Positions 12,360 through 22,041 of a DNA stretch of 64,000 bases are shown here, piece after piece. The DNA is taken from the NCBI GenBank assembly GCA_024811115.1, contig JAKOGH010000652.1, positions 107,507-171,506 on the forward strand. The letters run 5' to 3'. Origin of the DNA: Terana coerulea. Taxonomy: Eukaryota; Basidiomycota; Agaricomycetes; Polyporales; Phanerochaetaceae. The translations under genes and the position numbers were made by a program. The number at the start of each line of letters is the position of its first letter. The stretch's first letter is position 1. The notes under the pieces were generated by a model that ran no database searches, was not told the origin of the DNA, and saw only the letters and a list, made by a program, of their open reading frames with translations.

Positions 12360-12459
12360 AGCTGTAGATAACTAAGAGTGTGGTGAGGGTACTGCTGGGA
12401 ATCCGTGCTTGGACTGGAGATGTAGGATGTGAGCTGCGCTATCAACGTGGATGGACCCA

Positions 12460-12484
12460 CCTTAAGTATTATCTGATAATCTAG
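12460..12484 (-). promoter_or_regulatory. Conserved GATA-palindrome block upstream of O-methyltransferase copy 1
   Basis: A 25-nt block, identical to 13704-13728, lies about 100-125 bases upstream of the copy 1 start. It contains the near-palindrome ATTATCTGATAAT at 12468-12480, that is, two inverted GATA cores. GATA-family factors (nitrogen, iron or light response) are the obvious candidates. The identity exceeds that of the surrounding upstream DNA, which suggests constraint. Confidence 0.5.
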
Positions 12485-12774
12485 CCGCCGGCGCAGGGCT
12501 GATCTGAGTCCGGCGAGGCCGACGCGGTTGTCGCGCAAGCTCCTCAGTCCACACATCGCGGCATGCTGCCGGACAATGACGCGTATACGGCGGCATATTG
12601 TGCATCTATTGGTCCCTGGATCGAGTCAGTATGGAAGCGAACGGCGTTAGTAGAAAACACCCACTTTATATTTGTACATCCACCACTAGTACTAACGTCA
12701 AGCTGCGCAAGCGTTCATCGGCATGAGTCGAAGTTGACCGCAGTTACGGAAGGGAGTTATCGTACCTGGGCTCT

Positions 12775-13613
12775 TCACAAAACCAGGGCATACGTGAAGC
12801 CGTCGTAGCCCTTTTCGCCGACAGTGGCGATGGTCGTGGCTTCGACGCCCTTGTCCTCCTTCAGGATTCGCAGCAGCTCGCGCACGCCCTCCACGTACTC
12901 GCCCTCCTCCGCTGGATCAGCGACCTTTCCTCCGCGAACAACGTTATCCACAATCTATAACCGCGTCAGACAATGCCTCAGGCATCCCAACCCATAACTG
13001 GATACTCACAATGACGCCACCCTTCTGCGTCAGGCGTCGGGCCTCCTTGTAGTAGAGGGGGTTCGAGGGCTTGTCCGCGTCGATGAATACGAGATCGAAC
13101 TTCTCTTCGGTTGGCAGCTTCTTCATCGTCTCGATGGCGGGGCCCACGATGACCTTCACCTTGGAGGACAGGCCCGCGTACTCGAGGTTGGCGCGCGCGA
13201 CCTAATGACGACAAGATTAGATGAGCGGCGATCACAGTGGCGCAAGCGACATACCTCAGCGTGTTTCTGCTCAAGCTCAGCAGTGACCACTTTGCCACCC
13301 TCTGGAACCGCGCGCCCGAACCAGATCGTAGAATAACTAGTAACCGCAGTCAGCAAACGAGAGCGCACGAGCATACGGAGCAATGATCATAATCATACCC
13401 TCCAAGCGTGCCGATCTCGAGGATCTTCTTCGCGCCAATGGACCTGGCGAGTAGGTTGAGAAACCTGCCCTGCGCCGGGCTCACCGCGATCTGAGGCAGC
13501 CCGTTATCGTTGCTGTTCTTGAGCGCACGCTCCAAGACATCGTCCGCGGCGATGAGGAACGAGTTGTGGTACTTGTCGCTGCGAACCCAGTTCTCTTCGA
13601 CGGCGTGGGACAT
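12775..13613 (-). CDS. SAM-dependent O-methyltransferase, tandem copy 2
   Basis: Intact-looking paralogue of the neighbouring copy. Exons read MSHAVEENWVRSDKYHNSFL .. SIGAKKILEIGTLGGY, STIWFGRAVPEGGKVVTAEL, ARANLEYAGLSSKVKVIVGP, DLVFIDADKPSNPLYYKEAR, IVDNVVRGGKVADP and end in GEKGYDGFTYALVL. The first intron (about 13325-13400) splits the Gly-Tyr codon of the SAM loop exactly as in copy 1. No frame break was found. Divergence from copy 1 is moderate, in both coding and upstream DNA, so the duplication is not very recent. It lies immediately downstream of, and in the same direction as, kynureninase. A link to kynurenine or anthranilate products is only a contextual guess. Confidence 0.9.
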
Positions 13614-13703
13614 GGCTGTAGGTGACTAAGAGTGCGGTGGGGTTGCTGCTGGGAATGGAAAAGGCCTACTGTGTGAGTTGCACTATCAGCGTGGATGGAC
13701 TGG

Positions 13704-13728
13704 CCTTAAGTATTATCTGATAATCTAG
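13704..13728 (-). promoter_or_regulatory. Conserved GATA-palindrome block upstream of O-methyltransferase copy 2
   Basis: Identical over 25 bases to 12460-12484; the palindrome ATTATCTGATAAT is at 13712-13724, about 100 bases upstream of the start codon. See the copy 1 entry for interpretation. Confidence 0.5.
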
Positions 13729-13942
13729 TCGCTGGCACACGGCTGAAATGAACTGCAGGCAGCACGCCGCCACCACCGCGCGAGATCCTTGCGCTCATAC
13801 CTCGCGGCACGCTGCTGGCTGATGACGTGTATTCAGAGACATAGTGTGTATTGGTCTGTTCTCAGGTCGAGTCAGCATGGAAGCGATCGCAGTCGGCAAG
13901 AAAGTCTCACTTAGATTATACATTTACTACTTTCCGCGTCCG

Positions 13943-15775
13943 CTAAGCTGTGCAAGCGGTCGTCGGTTTCAGTTGAGCTTGATCGCAGCTGTAGAAGGGA
14001 GTCATCGTACCTTTGGCGAGTCCCGTGGAGACCTGCAGTTCCCCAAGAATCTCCTCCAGTACCTCGACCGCGCGCTCTACCTCCTCAAACGTGTTGTACA
14101 AAGCGCACGGGGCCAGCCTGATGACGTCCGGCTTCCTCGAATCGCCAACGACTCCCACGATGAGCAAGCACCTCCATGACCTTTGGCATCGTCTTGCCCC
14201 CAGACGGGAAGAACACAAGCGAGAGCTGCGACCCACGACTCGCCGGGTTCGAAGGCGTGATGATGGTGAACCCAAATACTTCGCCAGTCTCCCTTGCTGA
14301 TCTATCTGCCCCTGCGACATCAGGAGATATCCAGAATTTGCTCTTGTGCAAGAGCTGCTCTGAGGTACCCAGTCAGACGGAGCGAACGCTCCCTCAACGG
14401 TCCCATACCACCCGCCTCATGGAATACCTGCAGAGCGCCAAGTAGAGCGACGGTAGCGAGGACGGAAGGGTTGGATTGTTGGAACCCCTGGGCGCCCGGG
14501 ATAGCTGAGAATTGAGAAGGCATGATGAAGCGCGTCTTCGGGTCATGGCCCCACCACCCAGCAAATCTGCAAATTCCCGCAGTCAGTAAATCTCACATAA
14601 GAAAGGCTATGAAGCGCATACTCGGTGAGTTTCGTGGTCCACTTGTCGTGGACAAACAAGCCGCCTATGCCTCCCGGGCCAGAGTTGAGATATTTGTAGG
14701 TGCACCATACAGCGAAGTCAACGTTCCAATCGTGCAAGGAAAGCGGCACATTGCCTGCCGCGTGTGCCAGATCCCAACCACAGATGCAGCCCTGCAATGC
14801 CGTGAGTTCAGTCGTAGGTCTGATAGAATTGTCGTACCTGCTCCTGCGCTGCCTTGGTGACACTCTGCATCGGAAACCATTGGCCCGTATAGTACTGCAC
14901 GCCACTGAAGAGCACGAGAGCGATCGTCTCGCCCTGCTTTGCAATCGTATCGAGGATGTCCTGTTCGCGGAGAGTGAATTCCCCCGGACGTGGAGCTAGC
15001 TCAATGATAGCATCAGCGGGATTGAACCCATGCCGAGCTACTTGCGAGGCAAATGCATACTGTGGGTGGTCGAGTCAGCCTTGCCCTCAATGGTACAGCG
15101 GCGAGAAAGTGACGGACCTGATCCGAAGGGAAAGCTTTGGCTTCGCATAGAATCTTATACCGACTCGTGGTCGGCTTGTAGAAGGTATTGATCATTAGAT
15201 GCAAGTTTGGCGGTCAAGGTCCCCATGCAAGCAACTTCGTCTTCCTTCGCACCTGCCGCAGGTTCAGCATACGCGTCTGACATCGTGAGGAAGTAGGACC
15301 CACCAACGACTTCCGCTAAGATAGGGTGCACCGTGTCCGGCGATGTACATCCAGTGTCGTCCCTCGGGGTGGTCAAAATGACCTTCTACACCGCTGGGCG
15401 AGAAGTCGTCGGTTAACGAGATCCAAGATACTTCTGCAGCTCATGGATTCACCGAGTGCCCCATACATCCAGCTCTTCCTGGACCAATTGACGGGAACGT
15501 TTGGCCAGCGCACCGAGAGAGTTCCCGCAGAGGTATGTGCAAGGCTTGTCCACTACGCCAGGCCGTCAGAGTCGCCGCCCGCTCATGCACTTGACATACT
15601 GACAAATATCCTCGGGCACGCCGGTAGCCTTCATGCTCTTGTTTGTAGGGATGACGAACTCGTCGCGATATTTGCTGAGGATATCTTCGCCAGCACTGAG
15701 CCTGAGGCTCTTCGCACTGTTGTCTGTCATGTCGATGTGAGAGGGAGAAGGCAACGTGTGAATACCGATGAACAC
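13943..15775 (-). CDS. bna5: Kynureninase (PLP-dependent), with several frame breaks
   Basis: Cleaves kynurenine or 3-hydroxykynurenine to anthranilate or 3-hydroxyanthranilate plus alanine, in the tryptophan to NAD pathway. Signatures in order: FVIPTNKSM near the N-terminus, [15 protein letters not shown] with [73 protein letters not shown], the PLP-lysine motif [42 protein letters not shown] and [20 protein letters not shown]. Four one-base breaks interrupt the reading: 15337-15338 (extra G), 15205-15207 (extra A), about 14348-14357, and 14154-14156 (extra G). Each is repaired by dropping one base. All key motifs are conserved, so sequencing error is at least as likely as pseudogenisation. 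The last 25 or so residues run into DNA shared with the O-methyltransferase duplication, so the true stop is uncertain. Confidence 0.85.
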
Positions 15776-16007
15776 CCACAGAAGTGTGCAGCAGAGTCAA
15801 GTCACCGGCCTATTGGTGAACGCAACTAAGCGCCATGCAGCGATATGATCCCGAGCGCCTACCTCAACACAGTGACATATTAGGAAGGTGAGTAGGTTGG
15901 AGACGCCTCTCAGATGTTCGTTGACGATCCACAGTGGCACACCGCGTGAGTGGGGATGGTGAAATGAATACAGTTATTAGGTGTACACTAATCTAAAATT
16001 TTGAGAT

Positions 16008-17318
16008 TTAAAAACCAAAGATATTGTCTATCTCATCCCTTTTCTTCCGCTTCTTTTCGTTTGACCTTCGCTTTTTTCGGAAGATGTAGCGGTCGGCCGC
16101 TTACTGGTCGTCGTCTGGGCCGCTGCGGTCTTGGTTATGCTACGAGAGACAGTGGAACGAACTAGAGAAATACATCAATTAGAGGCAGGTAAACATAAGC
16201 CTCTCGGTGCTCACCAACAGACGTGGTCGCCGTCGTTTCAGTCTTGCCAAACATGAATCCGAGGTCCTCGGGTACAGTGCCAAGCACCTCTTCTTGGCTT
16301 TCGGTTTCAGCAACGATGGATCCTCGTACAGTAACGTTTGTAGCTGTGTTCAGGACGACAGAGGTGCCGATGTCCTCATCTTCGTCTTGGGGTGTTTGTG
16401 GGAGTGGTGCGCGGCTTCTAGATAACAGAGCCACGGGATCATTCTCAGCCTTTGTGTGCCGACTACGTATAGGCTTTGGTCGTATACATTTCCCTTCAGC
16501 CTAAAGGGCGAATTCAGTTCAGGTTTGAGTGTCAGTGATGAGATAAACAGTATCTCACATCCAAAGTGTTTAAAAGCCGATGACAAACTTTCCATGCCTG
16601 CGCGACGGCAGGACCAATTTCGTTCAAAAGAAAAGCCATGCGAGACGTTACCGCAATCAAAGTGAGTATAAGCTGGAGAAATGCGCCGGTCTGGAGGTCG
16701 AGATTGAAATGGCTTAAAAGTACGTGAGGTTCACACTGCCAACTTGAAGGGGCTGAACATACTCATGGGCCTTAGATAAATGCACTTCCATCTATCCAAT
16801 GGTCAATGAAAGGCAAGAAATCCATTTGTATTGAACCAACACTATCCACGAGTGTAACACAGTCTCTGAGACGTGTCATGGTCTGTTCTACTGTCTTCAC
16901 ATCGGGAAAGTAAGTCCAAGCAGTCTTCAGAAGCTTTGCACTACTCGGGGGAGTCAACATAGATCACCATAATCCGGAAATAATGCTCTTACCTGTGCTG
17001 AGAACTGTCTCCCCAGAACGACAGTCGGAGTATCTCCAGATTTTCCTGTATGCGCATAGACTCCAACCGTCTTCCAAATCTTCTCACGTCTTCGACTCGT
17101 CTCCAGAACAGTGCCGTTCGGTGTTGGTTGTTGCCCTTGTAATGCAATTTCTCTAGTACTTGCAGCTCTACTTCGTGGGATGCAAATGCCGCCTGGAGCC
17201 GTCTTGTGCAGACCTTCATATCTTTAAGGACGCCATCAATATTTGTTTGCTGCGAGGGGTCCAAGGACGTCCGGGCAGAGCATACTGGAGTTGGAAGAGG
17301 AACATGTCGAGGTGCCAT
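16008..17318 (-). CDS. NEPRO-like nucleolar protein (RNase P/MRP-associated family)
   Basis: The N-terminal part contains LQVLEKLHYKGNNQHRTALF, WRRVEDVRRFGRR and LRLSFWGDSS, which I recognise as the signature of the nucleolus and neural progenitor (NEPRO) family, linked to RNA-processing RNPs in the nucleolus. Later exons give LLKTAWTYFPDVKTVEQTM, a middle exon (about 16350-16600) and an acidic/Ser-Thr-rich exon with EDLGFMFGKTETTATTS. The C-terminus is lysine-rich and ends RDEIDNIFGF, a frequent end of nucleolar proteins. Reaching it needs a frame change near 16037-16039 or 16072-16077, both homopolymers. I chose the start MAPRHVPLP at 17318 over an upstream ATG because it leaves 156 bases for a shared promoter with the divergent adaptin gene. 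Confidence 0.6.
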
Positions 17319-17474
17319 CATGGTCGCACGAAACAGAGAGTCTAATGGGTCGCAGCCGCCGGCGGCTTGGTCGATCACGGCTGTCAGACGTTGCCTGACG
17401 TTGCTCACTGACGCTACCCACCTCCAGACCTTGCCGGACATCCTTCACTCCCGCCAGCCCACCGCGCAGCCAGG
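17319..17474. promoter_or_regulatory. Short bidirectional promoter, NEPRO-like / AP-1 beta
   Basis: Only about 156 bases separate the chosen start codons of two divergent housekeeping genes, so both core promoters must overlap here. No TATA box is visible. Confidence 0.4.
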
Positions 17475-20125
17475 ATGGCCTCACAGCCCGGACAGGACGC
17501 CAAGTTCTTCCAGCGCGGAAAGATACAGGTGCGTGCGCCCCCGCCATCCCCCCGTCTGCCGCGGCACTGCACGCCCGTCCCTCTCTGCAGGAGTTCCGTG
17601 CCGAGCTGCAGGCGGCGGAGTCCAAGGACAAGAAGTTCGTGAAGCGGAAGACGGTGCTGAAGAAGATTGTGGCGAACATTACTATGGGGAACGACAGTCC
17701 GTGCGCTTTGCCCGCTTATTCGTGCTCGAGGAGTGACCCGTGCCCTGCCTCCGACAGTGTCGCCGCTGTTCACCGACGTTGTTCAGTGCCTGGGTATACC
17801 GCTGCTTGAAATCAAGAAGAGTGCGTGGTTGCCCCATTCTATGCGACGCGTCACTAATGAGCATGTTAGTGGTCTACCTGTTCCTCGTATGCTATGGTAG
17901 GTCAAAGGCGGAACAAATACATCTGGTGATACCAAGCTTTCTACAGGTACATCACATTTACATTACTCAACACATGATGTTATTTATTGAAGAGTTTTAG
18001 GACTGTAATGACCGAAACCCTCTAATTCGCGCCTTGGCCATTCGCACCATGTCATACATCCCAATACCAGTCGTGACAGAGAACCTCACGGAGCAACTGC
18101 GACATTGCTTGAAGGATCGAGATCCATACGTGCGCAAGACCGCCGCAATATGTGTGGCGAAGCTTTACACTGCCGACCCCCGACGCGCGGAGAAGGGTGG
18201 CTTCGTAGAGATGCTGCGGGACCTCCTGCTGGACACGAACGCCACTGTGGTGTCCAACGCGGTCGCCGCGTTGTCGGAAATTGGCGACAGACAAGATGGT
18301 GTTATATTCAAGCTGAACCTGACGGTCGCAAACCGGCTCCTCGCAGCTCTGGGTGAGAGCTCCGAGTATGTCACCTCCGTTGTGGCTCGGTCTGCGATGC
18401 TGACTGAGGTTTCAGGTGGGGTCAGATATACATCCTCGATTCGCTGTTGCGTTATGTCCCAGAGCAGCACTCTGACGCGGAAGTCATGGCTGAACGGGTG
18501 GTTGTCCAGCTGGGGCATGCTAACTCAGCCGTTGTCCTCACGGCCATCAAAGTCTTGCTATACTTGATGAACTACATGGAAACCCGACGCCTAATAGACT
18601 ACATCTGCAAGAAGATGGGCCCACCATTAGGTTCGCTGTCTCATACTACTTATGCTGCCTACAAACTGACTATGTACAGTTACCATCCTGTCTTCTGGTC
18701 CTGAAGTACAGTATGTCGCTCTTAGGAATATTCTCTTGATAATCCAACGCCGGCCGTCTGTGCTCAAGAATGACGTGAAGGTGTTCTTTTGCAAGTACAA
18801 CGACCCCATCTACGTGAAGCTCGCGAAATTGGAGATCATGTACCGCCTGGCCCGCGAGGAGAACGCGCGAGAGGTGCTTGCAGAGTTGCAGGAGTGAGCA
18901 CCCCGCAGCCCCCAACTTCCTCATCGCTCACCCGTCTTTTCCGCAACAGGTACGCCTCGGAGGTCGACATCGACTTTGTGCGGAAAGCCGTGCGCTCGAT
19001 CGGGCGACTGGCGATCAAGGTCCAGCCGGCGGCCGACCAATGTATCAAAGCGCTCCTGGACCTCATCGAGACCAAGGTCACGTACGTCGTGCAGGAAGCG
19101 GTCATCGTCATCAAGGACGTCTTCCGGCGGTACCCCGGCCAGTACGAGGGCATCATCCCGACGCTGTGCGAGAACCTGGACGCGCTCGACGAGCCGGAGT
19201 CCAAGGCGGCGATGATATGGATCGTGGGCCAGTTCGCGGACAGGATAGACAACGCGGACGAGCTGATGGACGACTTGACGTTCAATTTCTTGGACGAGCC
19301 AATGGAGGTATGGATTGCCACCGTGACTTTCGTCATAGGCGGCGTGCTCACGCCTTCGCAGGTGCAACTCGCCCTGCTAACCGCCGCGGTGAAGCTGTTC
19401 ATCTACAAGGCCCAGTCAGACACTAGCAAAGCGCTCGTGCACAAGGTCCTCAAGTGGGCGACGGAGGAGGTCGACAACCCGGACCTGCGAGACCGCGGGT
19501 TCATGTACTGGCGCATGCTGGCGATCAACCCTGCCGTCGCAGGCGAGATTGTCCTCGCGGAAAAGCCGGCCATCACCACAGACTCTGACCGGATGGACCG
19601 CGGCGCCCTGGACCAACTGCTGCTGCACACGGGCACGCTGGGCAGCATATACCACAAGAACCCAGAGGTGCGTCAGCCGGCGCTGTTGCAGCTCTGACTA
19701 TACGCGGCGTGCAGACTTCTCACGCCACGCTTCCCAGACGTTCATCCGCAACGCCGCGGGCAGGGCGCTGACCGACAGCCTCGCGCTGAACTCGATGTCG
19801 CGGCAGGTGCTCGTGCCCCTCGCGCGGCCGACGGTGCCCGCCGCGATCCGCGTGCCAGGGCCTGGCCCCCGAGCCGCCGCGCGAGGCGGACGCGGCGGGG
19901 AAGCCGACGCCGCCGGTACCCGGGGGCGCGGAAACCGAGGGCGGGGACGCGAGCGAGGACGAGCCGGTGCACGACCACGAGGGCGACGGCGACGGCGAGG
20001 ACGAGGAGGAGCACATCACCGCGCGCGCGCCCGGCGGGTGCGGACCCGTACGCGAACCTGGACAATGCCTTTGCGGGGTACGCCGCGGACCAGCCGCGGC
20101 CGCAGACGGACGATTTGCTGTTCTG
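17475..20125 (+). CDS. apl2: AP-1 clathrin adaptor beta subunit (beta-adaptin)
   Basis: Large adaptin of the AP-1 complex that links clathrin to cargo at the trans-Golgi network and endosomes. Exons give [133 protein letters not shown] and [17 protein letters not shown]: the canonical HEAT-repeat trunk of beta-adaptins. An acidic hinge follows and the frame ends TDDLLF. There is no ear domain, as in other short fungal AP-1 beta subunits (about 720 residues). About ten short introns are inferred. Two extra G bases, at 19858-19860 and 20036-20038, break the hinge frame. Confidence 0.92.
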
Positions 20126-20252
20126 ATTTGTACACTCTAGGATTATTATTTTCTGCACATTTTGCTGCTATCAATACAGTGGATACTCGATGCGCGTGTT
20201 TGCCCCATCCGGTCAGTCTAGCAATGTGATGGTTCTGAGAGACGGAGTGAGT

Positions 20253-21344
20253 CTACGATGAGGGCGGGGGCGAGCTGAACATGGCTTTGATCCCTGTGGT
20301 TAATGAGCTGCGTTTGGGGCGGAGAGAGTTGTAGTGCTATGAGGTGGATCAGTAAGCAGTCTTGATCGTATATGAATTCAATTGCTGACCTCTCCGAGGC
20401 CGTACATCCGACGGTGATAACTGATGCGCACCACCCGACTGTCGTCTTCCGGTGGCTTGTCTCCAGGATTATGTGGCACAATAGTTGGCGACCCTCCTTG
20501 GATGACATGGATCGGCACGTTGTATGCTCTGCTGAGCGCGAGGATCTCATGCTCGCCACCCCATATTGCCGTGTCTCGAATCTTCGCGCAGTACTCCTTG
20601 TACTCTTCAGGGGACATTATGCCGCTGTCGGTAGCACCCGCGCCATCTTCTCCACCCGCCGGAGGGAAGGAAGGGGATAAAGTCGTCGGGATGTGATTCC
20701 ATGAAGTCTGCGGCCGCGTGCCGTGCCAGTGCGTATGTGGCTTTGCCGTTGGGTACCATACCCAGGATGGCTAATTGGTCTGCTACTGCTGAGAAGAGAC
20801 AGTGGCCGTCCGGGGAGATCTGGAATGACCAGAGATGAGAGAGGATACGAGCAAGTCGAGACCGAAGATATACCTCGAACATTTTTACACCAAGGTCATC
20901 GCACGTCTGCATTATCACGCGCTCTTCCTCTTTGGCCTCCTTCTCCAGTTGCGCATCTGCCGCAGAGTCGGTGGGCGCATACTGCTCGGCTATCAATGCC
21001 GCTTTGCGTGCCTAGCCAGCACGCCGTCAACACAACAACGCGGCAGCGGTCCCGACGGTGCGTACCATCCGCGCCTGGTGCCGGGTCCTGCTGTCCTGCT
21101 TGGGCGGCGGCGACGGGCTTTTCGGGCTTTTCGCGACGGGCCTGCTCCGCCACTTGCGCCGCCTGCATCTCGCTGAACACGGTCGCCGACTCGCCCTGCA
21201 CCGTCTTGTCGCGCGAGTCGAGCTGGGCCATGAGGTCGTCCATGAGGGTGTCGTCCTCGACGGAGGGCGGCTCCGGCGGCGGCGGCGTGGCCGCCCTTGT
21301 GGGGACAGCAGCTTCCTGACTTTGCTGCGCTTTGAGCCGGCCAT
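20253..21344 (-). CDS. OTU-domain deubiquitinase (OTUD6/Otu2 type)
   Basis: Cysteine protease predicted to remove ubiquitin. Start MAGSKRSKVRK, then an acidic/helical N-terminus (EDDTLMDDLMAQLDSRDKTV, QDSRTRHQARM, ADAQLEKEAKEEER) typical of OTUD6/Otu2, which act on ribosomal ubiquitin in yeast and animals. The OTU core begins ISPDGHCLFSAVADQLAILG with the catalytic Asp-Gly-x-Cys, then HPDDFIPFLPS, YCAKIRDTAIWGGEHEILAL, YNVPIHVIQGG, and ends ISYHRRMYGLGE spliced to HYNSLRP with the catalytic His. The last exon stops at 20253-20255. Two frame breaks in the N-terminal part (one base missing near 21312-21316, one extra at 21102-21104) must be repaired to join the segments. Confidence 0.85.
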
Positions 21345-22041
21345 GTTGCTGTCCGAAGTGAGATCTGTATGAACAGACGAGTGTCACTGGGGGAAGTGGC
21401 CGGTGGAAGAGATACAGTAAGTTGCGGTGAAAGAGCTAGGCACAGCACTGAGCACCACTTTAATCTGCCAAGCGTGACGCGCTCCGGATCCCGCCCAGTG
21501 TCTCCCATAAGGGAGGCGGGAGGCCTTTTCGGGCCTGGCGACCTGCATGTTATACTTCCGATATGTTTATTTCCTACCGCCAGTTCTGCTTGCCCGCCTA
21601 TACGGTGACGTATCTACGGCGCAAACATGGGCAGCGTCCTCGCCCTATGCAGCCTAGCGTCGGCCCTGGGAGAGATCATGATTAGACGGGTCCCCAGCGC
21701 ATCAGTAATCGCCTTTGCTGCTGCCGCCTTGCCCTCGCCTCTGCCTCGCATGCGCAAACGTGCTTTCGTGCGCACACAACGCCTGCTCTCCTCCCATCTG
21801 CGCGGTAGCCACCACCGCAAGCAGCCCTCGCCTTGAAACCTGAAGCTGCTTGACTTTCCGGCACTACGCCTGCGACAACAAGGTTTCATCAGAGATATCA
21901 GCTCTGACAAACGGTGCGTCCGTGCGTGCTCGGTCGGTCGCCCAGTGGCCCAGCACACTTACCCACGCCCCCTGCTATCGCCCCGTAGCTACTTAGCCTC
22001 CCCTCCGCCCCTCTGGCAGCAAGCGTGTGGCGCAGCGGACG
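21345..22041. other. Divergent intergenic region, OTU gene / GDS-like gene
   Basis: About 700 bases between divergent starts at 21344 and 22042. Short frames on both strands lack domain features. It presumably carries both promoters; I see no TATA box close to either start. Confidence 0.4.

Larger units (their letters stand above)
11527..12774 (-). repeat. Tandem duplication, unit 1 (O-methyltransferase copy 1 plus upstream spacer)
   Basis: Direct tandem repeat of about 1.24 kb with the unit at 12775-14014. Similarity extends beyond the coding region through the upstream spacer, including the GATA block and a stretch at about 12699-12768 that matches 13944-14012. The junction sits just after the copy 2 stop codon. 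Confidence 0.75.
12775..14014 (-). repeat. Tandem duplication, unit 2 (O-methyltransferase copy 2 plus upstream spacer)
   Basis: Second unit of the 1.24 kb direct repeat. Its far end (about 13944-14012) overlaps the predicted last codons of kynureninase. This suggests the ancestral single unit sat directly against the kynureninase 3' end and was copied outwards. Confidence 0.7.
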
